Positions 8,772 through 18,007 are shown, counted from the stretch's first letter. The stretch is 64,000 bases of DNA from an uncultured Clostridia bacterium (GCA_934501535.1 CAKSUM010000011.1:35572-99571); one strand, 5' to 3'. Made by a program: numbers and translations. Notes: generated by a model from the letters alone, not told the origin.

Positions 8772-8805
8772 AATTTATTATTTTTAATCATAAAAATAAT
8801 AAATT
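8772..8805 (+). repeat. A/T-only perfect inverted repeat before DUF2953 gene
   Basis: The 15-bp arms 8772-8786 and 8791-8805 are perfect reverse complements, contain only A and T, and are separated by four bases. The right arm ends 5 bases before the AAGGAGG ribosome site of the next gene. It may be a leader hairpin or a protein site. The rest of 8604-8771 holds only short open frames that I cannot support as genes. Confidence 0.6.
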
Positions 8806-8820
8806 CGCAAGGAGGCAGCT

Positions 8821-9438
8821 ATGAAAGCGTTGATAATCACTTTGGCGGTACTCGCCGCACTTATGCTGCTGCTGTTTATTCCGGTACGGATTGTTTTCAT
8901 ATTTGACGCCGACGGAATTAAAAATAAAACCGACGCGATACTCAAATACGGATTTATAAAAATAAGGCTTTATCCGAAAAAAAATAAACAAACCGATAAA
9001 ACGGAAGAAGCCGATAAAACAGAGGAAAACAAACCGGACAAGCCTTTCTCATATGAAAATAAAAGTGCCGATATTAAGCGGTACATCAAAATATTTGAGA
9101 TTGTAAAGCCCGATGCGGCTAAGATTTTAAAACGCCTTGCAAACCGCGCAATGATTTTTGAAATGATTGAAGTCAAATCAGAATTCGGATTTGAAAACGC
9201 AATGCATACCGGGATTTTTACCGGTATATACAACGGATTTGTGTACAGCGTGCTGGGATTTATACACCACAATTCCAATTTGAGGAAAATGGAGGTTGAA
9301 CTTCAGCCGGTGTTTGAGAAAACGTGTTTTACCGTGCATCTGACATGCATACTGCGGCTGAAACCTGTGCATATTATAATCATAGCAGTCAGTGTACTTA
9401 AATTATTAAGAAAGATAAAAAAAGAAGGGAGCAGATAA
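8821..9438 (+). CDS. DUF2953 family protein (YtfI-like)
   Basis: 205 residues with an N-terminal membrane segment (about 5-23, LAVLAALMLLLFIPVRIVFI), a charged linker rich in K, E and D, and a conserved domain ending with a second hydrophobic stretch. The match to DUF2953 rests on the N-terminal pattern, the length and the next gene: in Bacillus and many Clostridia the ytfI gene directly precedes ytfJ (gerW), as here with a 2-bp gap. Function is not established. Confidence 0.72.
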   Translation: MKALIITLAVLAALMLLLFIPVRIVFIFDADGIKNKTDAILKYGFIKIRLYPKKNKQTDKTEEADKTEENKPDKPFSYENKSADIKRYIKIFEIVKPDAAKILKRLANRAMIFEMIEVKSEFGFENAMHTGIFTGIYNGFVYSVLGFIHHNSNLRKMEVELQPVFEKTCFTVHLTCILRLKPVHIIIIAVSVLKLLRKIKKEGSR

Positions 9439-9440
9439 TT

Positions 9441-9899
9441 ATGGCAGAACACCCGATTCAGGGACTTATGGACACAGCGATGAGCAACATTAAATCAATG
9501 GTAGACGTAAATACCATTGTGGGGGATCCGGTAACAACGCCGGACGGAACGGTAATCATACCGATTTCAACGGTGAGCTTCGGATTCGGAGCGGGCGGCT
9601 CGCAGTTTGCGGCAAAAAAGGACGCAGTTACACCGCAGAACCCCATGTTCGGAGGCGGCTGCGGCGGCGGAGCAAATGTAAAGCCGATTGCATTTTTGGT
9701 TGTCGGCGGAGGAAGCATCAAGCTTTTGCCGATAACGGACAAATCGACCCCGGTGGATAAGATTATAGACCTCGTTCCGGAGGTTGTGGACAAGGTAAAC
9801 AGCACATTTTCAGAGGTTGTGGACAAAATCTGCAGGAAAAAAGATAAGAAGAAAAATGATAATGCAGATGCTCCGGCGGCGGTTGACGTCACGGAATAA
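9441..9899 (+). CDS. gerW: GerW family sporulation protein (YtfJ)
   Basis: Spore-associated protein needed in Bacillus for normal germination responses. The family pattern is clear: HPIQGLMDTAMSNIKSMVDV at the N-terminus, TVIIPISTVSFGFGAGG, a glycine-rich FGGGCGGGANVKPIAFLV segment and a C-terminal helix followed by a lysine-rich tail. 152 residues, normal. Probably co-transcribed with the DUF2953 gene in the mother cell, though no sporulation promoter could be assigned. Confidence 0.9.
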   Translation: MAEHPIQGLMDTAMSNIKSMVDVNTIVGDPVTTPDGTVIIPISTVSFGFGAGGSQFAAKKDAVTPQNPMFGGGCGGGANVKPIAFLVVGGGSIKLLPITDKSTPVDKIIDLVPEVVDKVNSTFSEVVDKICRKKDKKKNDNADAPAAVDVTE

Positions 9900-9952
9900 G
9901 TTTTTGCGGACGCAGATAAAAATGATACGCTAATCATCGTAAGGAGAAGATA

Positions 9953-11794
9953 ATGTCATACACTCAGCGTGATAAAATATTGATGAAAGTACAAAAGCCG
10001 ACAAGGTATACCGGCGGAGAATTAAACAGTGTTGTAAAAGCTCCGGAATCGGTTGAATGCCGGTTCGGCTTTTGCTTTCCGGATACATATGAAATTGCAA
10101 TGTCAAATCTGGGCATGAAAATTCTGTACCATGACCTGAATGCGCGCAGCGATACGTACTGTGAGCGCGTTTTTGCGCCGTGGGTCGATATGGAGGAGGA
10201 AATGCGCAGACACGGTATGCGTCTTTTTGCGCTTGAAACCGGTGATGAGGTTGCAGATTTTGATATGCTCGGATTTACGCTTCCGTATGAGCTTGCGTAC
10301 TCGAATGTAGTCAATATGCTCAAGCTCGCCGGAGTGCCGGTGCTGGCAGCGGACAGGACGGAAAATGACCCGATTGTGTGCGGCGGAGGACTGTGCGCAT
10401 ATAATGCGGAACCGATTGCGGACATATTTGACTTTTTTATGCTCGGTGAGGGTGAAGAAAGCATTAATTGGGTCGTTGATGAGTATATTAAATGGAAAAA
10501 AAGCGGCAAAAACCGAAAAAAAGATTATCTGAAAGCAATCGCAAAGTTGGACGGCATATATATACCGTCTTTTTATGATGTCTTGTATAATGAGGACGGT
10601 ACGATAAGGAGCATAACGCCGAACGAACCCGAGGCAAAGCCGGTTGTGAAAAAAGTCATTGTGAAAGATTTTGACAGTGCGTTTGCGCCCGATACGCTCA
10701 TAGTACCGTTCGGCGAAGTTGTGCATGACCGCGTCATGCTGGAGCTTTTCCGCGGCTGCATACGCGGCTGCCGTTTCTGCGAGGCAGGCTATGCGTACCG
10801 CCCGGTAAGGGAACGCCGCGCGGAAACGCTCACCGAGCTTGCCGACAGACTTTTGGGGTGCAGCGGATATGATGAGATTTCGCTGTCATCACTGAGCACG
10901 AGCGACTATACGGAGCTGAAAACGCTGACCGATAATTTGCTTGAATTTACCGAACGGAAAAAAATCGGACTTTCGCTGCCGTCACTGAGAATAGACAATT
11001 TTTCTATGGAACTTATGAAAAAGGTTCAGAAGGTGCGCAAATCCGGCATTACTTTTGCACCGGAGGCAGGCACGCAGCGGCTGCGTGATGTCATAAATAA
11101 AAATATTCTTGAAGAAAATGTGTTAAATTCCGCGAAAATGCTGTTTGAGGGCGGCTGGACAAATGTAAAGCTGTATTTTATGATAGGCCTGCCGACGGAA
11201 ACGGACGAGGATATTCTCGGAATTGCGGATTTGTCACAGAAAGTGCTGGAGCAGTATTTTTCAATTCCGAAAGAAGAAAGAGCAAAAAATATTAACATCA
11301 CCACAAGCACATCGAGCTTTATCCCTAAGCCGTTCACCGCATTCCAGTGGGCGAAACAGGATTCGAGGGAGGAAATTATCAGAAAGCAAAACATGCTGAA
11401 AGCCGCCATAACGTCGAGAAAAATCAAATATAACTGGCATGATAACCGCGTCAGCTATCTTGAGGGCGTATTTGCGCGCGGCGACAGACGTCTTTGCAGG
11501 GCGATTATTGCCGCCGTTGACAAAGGCTGCAAATTTGACAGCTGGGACGAGCAGTATAAATTTGAAACATGGCTTGAAACCTTTGCCGAGTGCGGCATTG
11601 ACCCAGATTGGTATATGCGCGAACGGTCATATGATGAGATTTTGCCGTGGGAACATATAAGCATAGGGTTAACGAAGGAATTTTTTATGCGTGAGAATGA
11701 AAAGGCAAAGCGCAGCGAAACTACGCCGAATTGCCGGCAGAAATGCGCAGGATGCGGTGCAAATCGATTTGGGGCAGGTGTTTGTTTTGAGTAA
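9953..11794 (+). CDS. B12-binding-type radical SAM protein (TIGR03960 group)
   Basis: Radical SAM enzyme of unknown substrate. The cluster motif CIRGCRFC (Cys269, Cys273, Cys276) follows an N-terminal cobalamin-binding-like domain (about 30-170). The downstream GITFAPEAGTQRLRDVINKN block is also characteristic. A second cysteine group at the C-terminus (CRQKCAGCGAN) may bind another cluster. Length 613 is usual. It overlaps the next gene, a DUF2344 protein; the two are fused into one polypeptide in some bacteria, which points to a joint role. A tRNA- or translation-related modification has been suggested for such pairs, but is not shown here. Confidence 0.9.
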   Translation: MSYTQRDKILMKVQKPTRYTGGELNSVVKAPESVECRFGFCFPDTYEIAMSNLGMKILYHDLNARSDTYCERVFAPWVDMEEEMRRHGMRLFALETGDEVADFDMLGFTLPYELAYSNVVNMLKLAGVPVLAADRTENDPIVCGGGLCAYNAEPIADIFDFFMLGEGEESINWVVDEYIKWKKSGKNRKKDYLKAIAKLDGIYIPSFYDVLYNEDGTIRSITPNEPEAKPVVKKVIVKDFDSAFAPDTLIVPFGEVVHDRVMLELFRGCIRGCRFCEAGYAYRPVRERRAETLTELADRLLGCSGYDEISLSSLSTSDYTELKTLTDNLLEFTERKKIGLSLPSLRIDNFSMELMKKVQKVRKSGITFAPEAGTQRLRDVINKNILEENVLNSAKMLFEGGWTNVKLYFMIGLPTETDEDILGIADLSQKVLEQYFSIPKEERAKNINITTSTSSFIPKPFTAFQWAKQDSREEIIRKQNMLKAAITSRKIKYNWHDNRVSYLEGVFARGDRRLCRAIIAAVDKGCKFDSWDEQYKFETWLETFAECGIDPDWYMRERSYDEILPWEHISIGLTKEFFMRENEKAKRSETTPNCRQKCAGCGANRFGAGVCFE

Positions 11795-12440
11795 CTATGT
11801 ATTAAAGTATGCGCGCGACGAACGCGTGAAATATATTTCGCATCTTGATTTTATACGAATGTTCAACAGAACGGTGCGCCGCGCAGGGCTTGAAATGAGT
11901 TTTTCGCACGGCTACAATCCGCACCCGATTATGACCGTCGCGATGCCGCTTTCGGTCGGGGTAACGTCGGACGGTGAATATATGAAAATCGGTTTTGACG
12001 GGGAATATACCGAGGAGGAAATAAAAAATCGGCTCAATGAGGCATTTCCGAAAGGGTTTTCAATAATCGGAATATGCAGAACCGAGGGAAAACAGCATGA
12101 TTTTTCCAAGCTGGACAGAGCGGTATATCTTGTTGAAACGGAGGGAAGCTCAACGTTTGATGAAAAAGCTTTTTTGGCAAATCCCGAATTGAAAATAATG
12201 AAAAAAACCAAAAGCGGCGTAAAAGAATCGGATATTCGTCCGTATATATACGATTTTGCAGTGATTGAAAGAGCGGACGGTAAAATGAAAATAAGAATGT
12301 GCATTGCGGCAGGAAACAGCTACAATTTAAAGGTTGATTCGGTGATAGAAGCCATGGAAAAATACTCCGAAGGCTTTAAAGCGGATTTTTTCTGTGTGCA
12401 CCGTGAAAAAATTCTTGCCGGCACGGACGAGCTTTTATAG
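11787..12440 (+). CDS. TIGR03936 / DUF2344 radical-SAM-associated protein
   Basis: 217 residues that match the DUF2344 domain found next to or fused with TIGR03960 radical SAM proteins (VKYISHLDFIRMFNRTVRRA, FSHGYNPHPIMTVAMPLSVG). I chose the TTG at 11787, which follows CAGGTG by about 6 bases and overlaps the radical SAM stop by 8 bp. A longer reading from ATG 11691 would add 32 residues encoded by the end of the upstream gene and is unlikely. Translational coupling through the overlap is probable. Confidence 0.85.
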   Translation: MSNYVLKYARDERVKYISHLDFIRMFNRTVRRAGLEMSFSHGYNPHPIMTVAMPLSVGVTSDGEYMKIGFDGEYTEEEIKNRLNEAFPKGFSIIGICRTEGKQHDFSKLDRAVYLVETEGSSTFDEKAFLANPELKIMKKTKSGVKESDIRPYIYDFAVIERADGKMKIRMCIAAGNSYNLKVDSVIEAMEKYSEGFKADFFCVHREKILAGTDELL

Positions 12441-12448
12441 GTGATATT

Positions 12449-13162
12449 ATGAGAAATGTTGTAATAACCGGCGGAACGCGCGGAATAGGGGCGGCATGCA
12501 CAAAAATTTTCGCAGCCGCGGGCGACAGGGTATTTGCAATATATGCAAATGATGATGTTTCAGCGCGTAAAACAGCGTCGGAAACGGGTGCGGCTGTGAT
12601 AAAGGCAGACATATCGAGTGAGGCTGACGTGGCTGCCGCTGCCGAAAAAATACATAAATTCGGGAAAGCGGACGTGCTGATAAACAATGCCGGGATTTCG
12701 CAGATAAAATTATTTTCGGACATCACTGCCGGGGAATGGGACAGAATGTTCGGGGTAAATGTTCGTGGAACTTTTTTGATGACAAAGGCATTCCTGCCGG
12801 ACATGATCAGCCGGAAAAAAGGAAAAATCATCAATGTATCATCAATGTGGGGGCAGACGGGCGCGTCCTGCGAAGTGCACTATTCTGCGTCGAAAGCGGC
12901 TGTCATCGGCTTTACAAAAGCGCTTGCAAAAGAGGTGGGATTATCGGGAATATGCGTAAACTGCGTATGCCCGGGAGTAATTGACACCGATATGAATAAA
13001 GCGCTTGATGATGAAACGCTGTCCGCTCTTAAAGAAGAAATTCCGCTTGACAGAATAGGTACGGCGGAGGAAGCGGCAAAGGCTGTTTATTTTCTCGCAG
13101 GCGGCGGAGCCGATTATATCACGGGACAGGTTTTGGGAATAAACGGCGGAATGATAATATAA
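12449..13162 (+). CDS. SDR oxidoreductase, probable EF-P 5-aminopentanone reductase (YmfI-like)
   Basis: Short-chain dehydrogenase with the NAD(P) motif TGGTRGIG (7-14), NNAG, and the catalytic S-YxxxK set (SSMWGQ, then YSASK). The block SSMWGQTGASCEVHYSASKA and the nearby PGVIDTDMN are typical of the Firmicutes YmfI group, which reduces the 5-aminopentanone on Lys32 of elongation factor P; general FabG-type reductases lack the MWGQ segment. 237 residues. It follows DUF2344 by 8 bp, so it shares that operon. Confidence 0.75.
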   Translation: MRNVVITGGTRGIGAACTKIFAAAGDRVFAIYANDDVSARKTASETGAAVIKADISSEADVAAAAEKIHKFGKADVLINNAGISQIKLFSDITAGEWDRMFGVNVRGTFLMTKAFLPDMISRKKGKIINVSSMWGQTGASCEVHYSASKAAVIGFTKALAKEVGLSGICVNCVCPGVIDTDMNKALDDETLSALKEEIPLDRIGTAEEAAKAVYFLAGGGADYITGQVLGINGGMII

Positions 13163-13210
13163 ACCGCATAATCAGGATATAATATACAGAGAAAGTTTTG
13201 CATGTTGCGC

Positions 13211-13239
13211 TTGCATTTTGCGCGGAATTGTGCTATAAT
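13211..13239 (+). promoter_or_regulatory. likely sigma-A promoter for the AEC carrier
   Basis: TTGCAT, 17 bases, TATAAT (13234-13239). The -35 box is weak. The transcript would start about 85 bases before the ATG and contains a hairpin (AGCAGGC with GCCTTGCT, about 13257-13284). Confidence 0.5.
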
Positions 13240-13330
13240 ACTAAAAAGTCTTGCAGAGCAGGCTTTTTGTCCGCGCCTTGCTCGCATGATATGCATTACT
13301 TCAGAATTTGAATTACCGGAGATAAGATTA

Positions 13331-14242
13331 ATGGAATTAAGCGGAACAGTTTTTATACAGGTTTTAATAATTTTTATTTTAATGTCGGTAGGATTTGTAA
13401 TTTCAAAAGTCAAACTGCTGACCGAAGAGGGTAAAAAGCAGATGACAAATATTCTGCTTATGATTGTCACTCCGTGCGTACTGATAAATGCATATCAGAA
13501 AGATTTTACAAAAGAGGCGGCAAAGCAGCTGGGTATAGCTGCCGTAATGTCTTTTTTGCTGATTGCTTCGACCATAATAATATCAACAATTATTTTTAAA
13601 AAAGAAGAAACGCTGAAGTACCGTGTAAGCATATTCGGTTCGGTGTACTCCAACTGCGGATTTATGGCAATACCGCTTTTGGCGGCAACTATGGGGAGTG
13701 ACGGCGTATTTTACGGTTCAGCTTATCTTGCCGTATTCACCGTTTTGTACTGGACTCACGGAATTTGTCTGTACGGCGGAAGTCTGAAAGAGATTGAAAT
13801 TAAAAAAATTATTACCAACCCGGGTATTATCGGCACACTGATTGCCGTAATTCTGTTTGTATGCAGAATAAAACTCCCGTATGTCATAAAGGAAAGCGTG
13901 GCGTATCTTGCGGATATAAACACACCGATTGCAATGCTTATTATGGGCTCATACCTCACATCGGTTAACTGGAAAAAAGCGCTTTCGGGAATATCAATAT
14001 ATATCGTGACCTTACTGCGTCTTATCGTTTATCCCATTGCCGCAATTCTGATATTAAAGCTGTTCGGAGTTGACGACGGCATTGCAAAATCGCTGCTTAT
14101 TTCGGCGTCATGCCCTACGGCTGCCGTTTCGGCACTGCTTGCAGCGAAATATCGGCTGGACGCCGTTTATGCAACAGAGATTGTTTCGGTAACAACGCTG
14201 CTGTCAATTGTGACAATACCGCTGGTTTTGCTGTTGTACTGA
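13331..14242 (+). CDS. AEC (auxin efflux carrier) family transporter
   Basis: 303-residue integral membrane protein with about ten predicted segments arranged as two similar halves. MSVGFVISKVKLLTEEGKKQ, YSNCGFMAIPLL and the C-terminal ASCPTAAVSALLAAKY are typical of bacterial AEC carriers, which move malate, malonate, amino acids or similar anions; the substrate cannot be told. I chose the ATG at 13331 because GGAG lies 9 bases upstream; a frame opening at 13202 would add 43 non-membrane residues that overlap the promoter. Confidence 0.85.
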   Translation: MELSGTVFIQVLIIFILMSVGFVISKVKLLTEEGKKQMTNILLMIVTPCVLINAYQKDFTKEAAKQLGIAAVMSFLLIASTIIISTIIFKKEETLKYRVSIFGSVYSNCGFMAIPLLAATMGSDGVFYGSAYLAVFTVLYWTHGICLYGGSLKEIEIKKIITNPGIIGTLIAVILFVCRIKLPYVIKESVAYLADINTPIAMLIMGSYLTSVNWKKALSGISIYIVTLLRLIVYPIAAILILKLFGVDDGIAKSLLISASCPTAAVSALLAAKYRLDAVYATEIVSVTTLLSIVTIPLVLLLY

Positions 14243-14335
14243 TACGCCGCTGAATTTTTATATGGGGCTTGTACAAAAAGCATTTCCGGCTTTCAAATAA
14301 ATCAATCAATATATATGGAAAGGGTGGTCATTTAT

Positions 14336-16417
14336 ATGGAACTGGCATTGGCATTAACAACTTTCGGAGGGGCAGCTCTTGCGCTTATTTTTGCTTATGT
14401 TGTGGCAAAAAGGGTACTGGGGTTTTCTGAGGGAGATGAAAAAATGCAGAAAATTGCCGGATATATCCGCACCGGAGCAAATGCCTATCTCAAACGTCAG
14501 TATAAGGTTGTAGCCATATTTTTTGTATGCATGGCAGTGCTGCTGTTTGTTTTTGCAGGATTCGGAATGTTGTCAATCTATGTACCGTTTGCGTTTATTA
14601 CGGGGGGCTGTTACTCAGCGCTTGCAGGATTTGTCGGCATGAAAATTGCCACAAGCGCAAATGCAAGGACGGCATATGCATGTGAACACAGCCTTAATAA
14701 AGGTCTGAAGGTAGCATTTTCGGCAGGTTCCGTAATGGGATTTACCGTTGTCGGACTGGGTATCTTTGATATTTCCGTATGGTTCACGCTGTTGCATTTT
14801 GTTTTTAAGTGCGACGTATCAACCATTGCCGCGACTATGGTTACATTCGGAATGGGTGCGTCATCGATGGCACTGTTTGCGCGCGTCGGCGGAGGAATTT
14901 TCACAAAGGCTGCCGATGTTGGAGCCGATTTGGTCGGCAAGGTTGAGGCAGGAATTCCGGAAGATGACCCAAGAAACCCGGCTGTTATCGCGGATAATGT
15001 GGGCGATAACGTCGGCGATGTTGCCGGAATGGGCGCGGATTTGTATGAATCGTATTTTGGTTCAATCGTGTCTGCGTGTGCGCTCGGTGCAGCTGCACTC
15101 GGCGATTTGAAAGCGATTGCAGCACCACTTTTAATGGCGGTATTGGGAATAGTTGCGTCCGTAATAGGTTCATTTTTCGTTAAAACGGGCGAAAAAGCAG
15201 AGCAGAAAGAACTTTTGAAAGCATTGCGCAAAGGAACTAACCTGAGTGCAATACTTGTGGCAATAGGAGCGTTTCCGCTTGTTTGGTTCGTTCTCGGAAA
15301 AGAAAATATAAGTCTGTATGCTGCGGTAATCTCCGGACTTTTGTCGGGAGTTCTTATAGGTCTTTCCACAGAATATTTTACTTCGGATACCTATAAGCCG
15401 ACGCAGGAGCTTGCCTCTGATTCCGAAACAGGTTCCGCTACAATAATAATAGGCGGAATGAGCTTGGGTATGTTGTCTACGGCAATCCCGATTGTGATTG
15501 TCGCGGTATGTATTCTGATTTCGTACTTTGTCGGCGGACGCGGAGACGGCGCACTCGGACTGTACGGAATTGCTCTTGCGGCTGTGGGCATGCTGTCCAC
15601 TTTGGGCATAACGCTTGCGTCGGACGCGTACGGACCGGTTGCCGACAATGCCGGCGGAATTGCGGAGATGGCAGGTCTTGACCCGGCTGTAAGAGACCGT
15701 ACCGACGCTCTCGACTCGCTGGGAAATACTACCGCTGCGACCGGAAAAGGATTTGCAATCGGCTCGGCGGCTCTTACGGCACTTGCGCTTATTGCGTCTT
15801 ACGTTGATAAAATAAATTCGATTTCGGTGTCAACGTCATCTGCCTTGGATATGAGCATTATGAACCCGACAGTTCTTGTAGGTTTGTTTATAGGAGGCTG
15901 CCTGCCGTTTGTTTTTGCGGCGCTGACCATGAAATCTGTAGGCAGAGCGGCGCAAAGCATTGTTGTTGAGGTAAGGCGACAGTTTAAACAGATTAAGGGA
16001 ATTATGACGGGTGAAAAAGAGGCTGATTACGCATCATGTATAGATATATGCACGCGTTCCAGTCTGCATGAAATGGTTTTGCCGACTGTAATTGCGGTTG
16101 CAGTCCCGATTATAACAGGTCTTATTCTCGGACCGAACGGAGTTATCGGCATGCTTGCCGGAGCAACCGTTACGGGATTTTTGATGGCAATTCTTATGTC
16201 GAATGCGGGCGGTGCATGGGATAATGCAAAAAAATATATAGAAAGCGGCAATTTCGGCGGAAAGGGAAGCAGTCAGCATAAAGCAGCGGTTGTGGGCGAC
16301 ACGGTCGGCGACCCGTTCAAAGATACCTCGGGGCCGTCAATCAATATTTTGATAAAACTGCTTTCAACAGTTTCCATAGTGTTTGCGGAACTTATATTCT
16401 ACTGCCACCTGTTTTAA
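14336..16417 (+). CDS. hppA: membrane-bound ion-pumping pyrophosphatase
   Basis: Couples hydrolysis of pyrophosphate to Na+ or H+ export. 693 residues, about 16 membrane segments. The substrate-binding motifs are intact: DVGADLVGKVE, DDPRNPAVIADNVGDNVGD and the C-terminal GDTVGDPFKDTSGPS. The GNTTAATGKG segment has alanine where K+-independent enzymes have lysine, so it should be the K+-dependent type; Na+ versus H+ specificity is not decided here. The start is set by AGGGTGG 8 bases before the ATG at 14336; an upstream ATG at 14315 lacks this. Confidence 0.96.
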   Translation: MELALALTTFGGAALALIFAYVVAKRVLGFSEGDEKMQKIAGYIRTGANAYLKRQYKVVAIFFVCMAVLLFVFAGFGMLSIYVPFAFITGGCYSALAGFVGMKIATSANARTAYACEHSLNKGLKVAFSAGSVMGFTVVGLGIFDISVWFTLLHFVFKCDVSTIAATMVTFGMGASSMALFARVGGGIFTKAADVGADLVGKVEAGIPEDDPRNPAVIADNVGDNVGDVAGMGADLYESYFGSIVSACALGAAALGDLKAIAAPLLMAVLGIVASVIGSFFVKTGEKAEQKELLKALRKGTNLSAILVAIGAFPLVWFVLGKENISLYAAVISGLLSGVLIGLSTEYFTSDTYKPTQELASDSETGSATIIIGGMSLGMLSTAIPIVIVAVCILISYFVGGRGDGALGLYGIALAAVGMLSTLGITLASDAYGPVADNAGGIAEMAGLDPAVRDRTDALDSLGNTTAATGKGFAIGSAALTALALIASYVDKINSISVSTSSALDMSIMNPTVLVGLFIGGCLPFVFAALTMKSVGRAAQSIVVEVRRQFKQIKGIMTGEKEADYASCIDICTRSSLHEMVLPTVIAVAVPIITGLILGPNGVIGMLAGATVTGFLMAILMSNAGGAWDNAKKYIESGNFGGKGSSQHKAAVVGDTVGDPFKDTSGPSINILIKLLSTVSIVFAELIFYCHLF

Positions 16418-16428
16418 TACGAAAATCT

Positions 16429-16459
16429 ACGGCGCCTTTTAAATCGTGGCGCCGTATTT
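16429..16459 (+). terminator. terminator after hppA
   Basis: ACGGCGCC (16429-16436) and GGCGCCGT (16448-16455) form a perfect 8-bp G/C stem followed by ATTTT. Confidence 0.75.
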
Positions 16460-16545
16460 TGAGTAAAAATTTAGTATATTTTAATATAAATTAACGAAGA
16501 AAATCAACTTAAAGTAGTAATTTGACAAAAAAATGATAAATATTA

Positions 16546-16575
16546 TTGAAAAATATTGTAATTATGTGGTATAAT
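16546..16575 (+). promoter_or_regulatory. promoter of the liv operon
   Basis: TTGAAA (16546-16551), 18 bases, TATAAT (16570-16575). A second TATAAT at 16580-16585 with TTGTAA 18 bases upstream may be an alternative start. Confidence 0.65.
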
Positions 16576-16627
16576 GGATTATAATGATATAGTCATTTGA
16601 TTACATAAATATAAGGAGGAAATTCAG

Positions 16628-17830
16628 ATGAAGAAATTATTATCACTTGTTCTTTCAGCTGTAATGCTGTCAATGGCATGTGCCGGCTGCGGAACAAAAA
16701 CAGAACAGGGCGGAGCTGACGCCGGAAATACAATTAAAATCGGTGTTTTTGAACCGACAACCGGTGAAAACGGCGGTGGCGGAGTACAGGAAGTTCTCGG
16801 TATCAGATATGCAAATTCGCTGAGAAGCTCAGTAAAAGTAGGAGATACCGAATACAAGGTTGAGCTTGTGGAAGTTGATAACCAGTCGGATAAGACAGCT
16901 GCGGTTACTGCTGCACAAAATCTTGTATCTGCAGGCGTAAAGGCAGTGCTCGGTTCATACGGCTCGGGCGTTTCAATTGCAGCAGGTTCTACATTTAAAG
17001 ATGCGAAAATCCCGGCTATAGGCGTATCCTGCACAAATCCGCAGGTTACGGCAGGTAATGACTGGTACTTCAGAGTTTGCTTCCTTGACCCGTTCCAGGG
17101 TACGGTTATGGCAAATTATGCCGGCGTTACATTGGGACTTACGAATGCTGCGGTTATCTGCCAGAACGGTGATGACTACTCAACAGGCCTTGCTTCATAC
17201 TTTAAGAAGGCGTTCAAGGGTAACATTGTTTATGAAGGAACATATAACACAAACGAATCGGATTTCAATGCTATTCTGACAGCTGCAAAGGCTGCTAACC
17301 CGGACGTTATTTTCTGCCCGTCATCAATTGCAACAGCAGGTCTTGTAATTAAACAGGCTCGTGAGCTCGGAATTGAATGCCCGATTATGGCAGGAGATAC
17401 ATGGGAAAATGAAACAATTATTCAAAATGCAGGCGCTGATAACTGCAAGGGCGTAACTTTCTCAACATTCTTTGATGAAAATGACCCGGCTGCATCTGAA
17501 TTTGTTACAGGTTTTAAGGCATACTTAAACGGCGACAAGCAGAATTTGAAGCTGAACGGTAATTCTGACGGAGTTGCGGCTGTATCGGCTTTGGGCTATG
17601 ATGCATACAACGTTGTGCTTGACGCTATCGAAAGAGCACAGTCCGTTGATACTCAGGCTATCCGCGACGCGCTGACTCAGTCGGATTCAGTAGGTATAAC
17701 AGGTCCGCTGTCATTTGACGAAAACGGTGACGCTCAGAAGGATATGGCATATATCAAAACTGTAGAAGACGGTAAATTCAAGTTTATCGGAACGCAGAAA
17801 ACAGACGGTGAATTTACACCTGTAAAATAA
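16628..17830 (+). CDS. livJ: branched-chain amino acid ABC transporter, substrate-binding lipoprotein
   Basis: Captures Leu/Ile/Val-type amino acids outside the membrane and delivers them to LivHM. The signal peptide ends in a lipobox-like CAGC, placing the lipidated cysteine at residue 21. The mature protein matches the type I periplasmic-binding Leu/Ile/Val family (IKIGVFEPTTGENGG, YGSGVSIAAGSTFKDAKIPA, GDDYSTGLASYFK). 400 residues. A terminator follows, so livJ can be made in excess of the permease genes. Amide or other amino acids are possible ligands. Confidence 0.92.
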   Translation: MKKLLSLVLSAVMLSMACAGCGTKTEQGGADAGNTIKIGVFEPTTGENGGGGVQEVLGIRYANSLRSSVKVGDTEYKVELVEVDNQSDKTAAVTAAQNLVSAGVKAVLGSYGSGVSIAAGSTFKDAKIPAIGVSCTNPQVTAGNDWYFRVCFLDPFQGTVMANYAGVTLGLTNAAVICQNGDDYSTGLASYFKKAFKGNIVYEGTYNTNESDFNAILTAAKAANPDVIFCPSSIATAGLVIKQARELGIECPIMAGDTWENETIIQNAGADNCKGVTFSTFFDENDPAASEFVTGFKAYLNGDKQNLKLNGNSDGVAAVSALGYDAYNVVLDAIERAQSVDTQAIRDALTQSDSVGITGPLSFDENGDAQKDMAYIKTVEDGKFKFIGTQKTDGEFTPVK

Positions 17831-17841
17831 TTAAAAAATGT

Positions 17842-17880
17842 CGGCGAGGTGCTTTCTTGCCTCGCCGGCAAATTTTTTTT
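17842..17880 (+). terminator. intra-operon terminator between livJ and livH
   Basis: CGGCGAGG (17842-17849) and CCTCGCCG (17860-17867) form a perfect stem followed by eight T residues. A second imperfect hairpin follows (T-rich CAAGGGAAAGC near 17875-17892 with GCTTGCCTTTGAAAAG near 17902-17920). Together they should lower expression of livHMGF relative to livJ. Confidence 0.75.
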
Positions 17881-18007
17881 CAAGGGAAAGCACCCGACGC
17901 TTGCTTGCCTTTGAAAAGAAAAAAAGCAGAGGACGCGGCAGGACATGCGGCGGAAAATCTGCATTATACGCAGCCACCGGCTGCACTGATTGGGAGGCAA
18001 AAATTAC

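Noticed and set aside
13240..13330. Possible T-box or other riboswitch in the AEC carrier leader
   Set aside because: Only one short hairpin is present; no T-box sequence or antiterminator was found, and the leader is too short.
14611..15369. Long minus-strand open frame of 252 codons
   Set aside because: It lies entirely antisense within hppA, whose motifs are certain; the translation is rich in P, S and T as expected from the opposite strand of a G/C-biased third codon position.
17875..18000. A separate gene between livJ and livH (frames of 60-88 codons on both strands)
   Set aside because: These frames overlap the terminator hairpins and have no conserved features; livH begins at 18008 with a good ribosome site.
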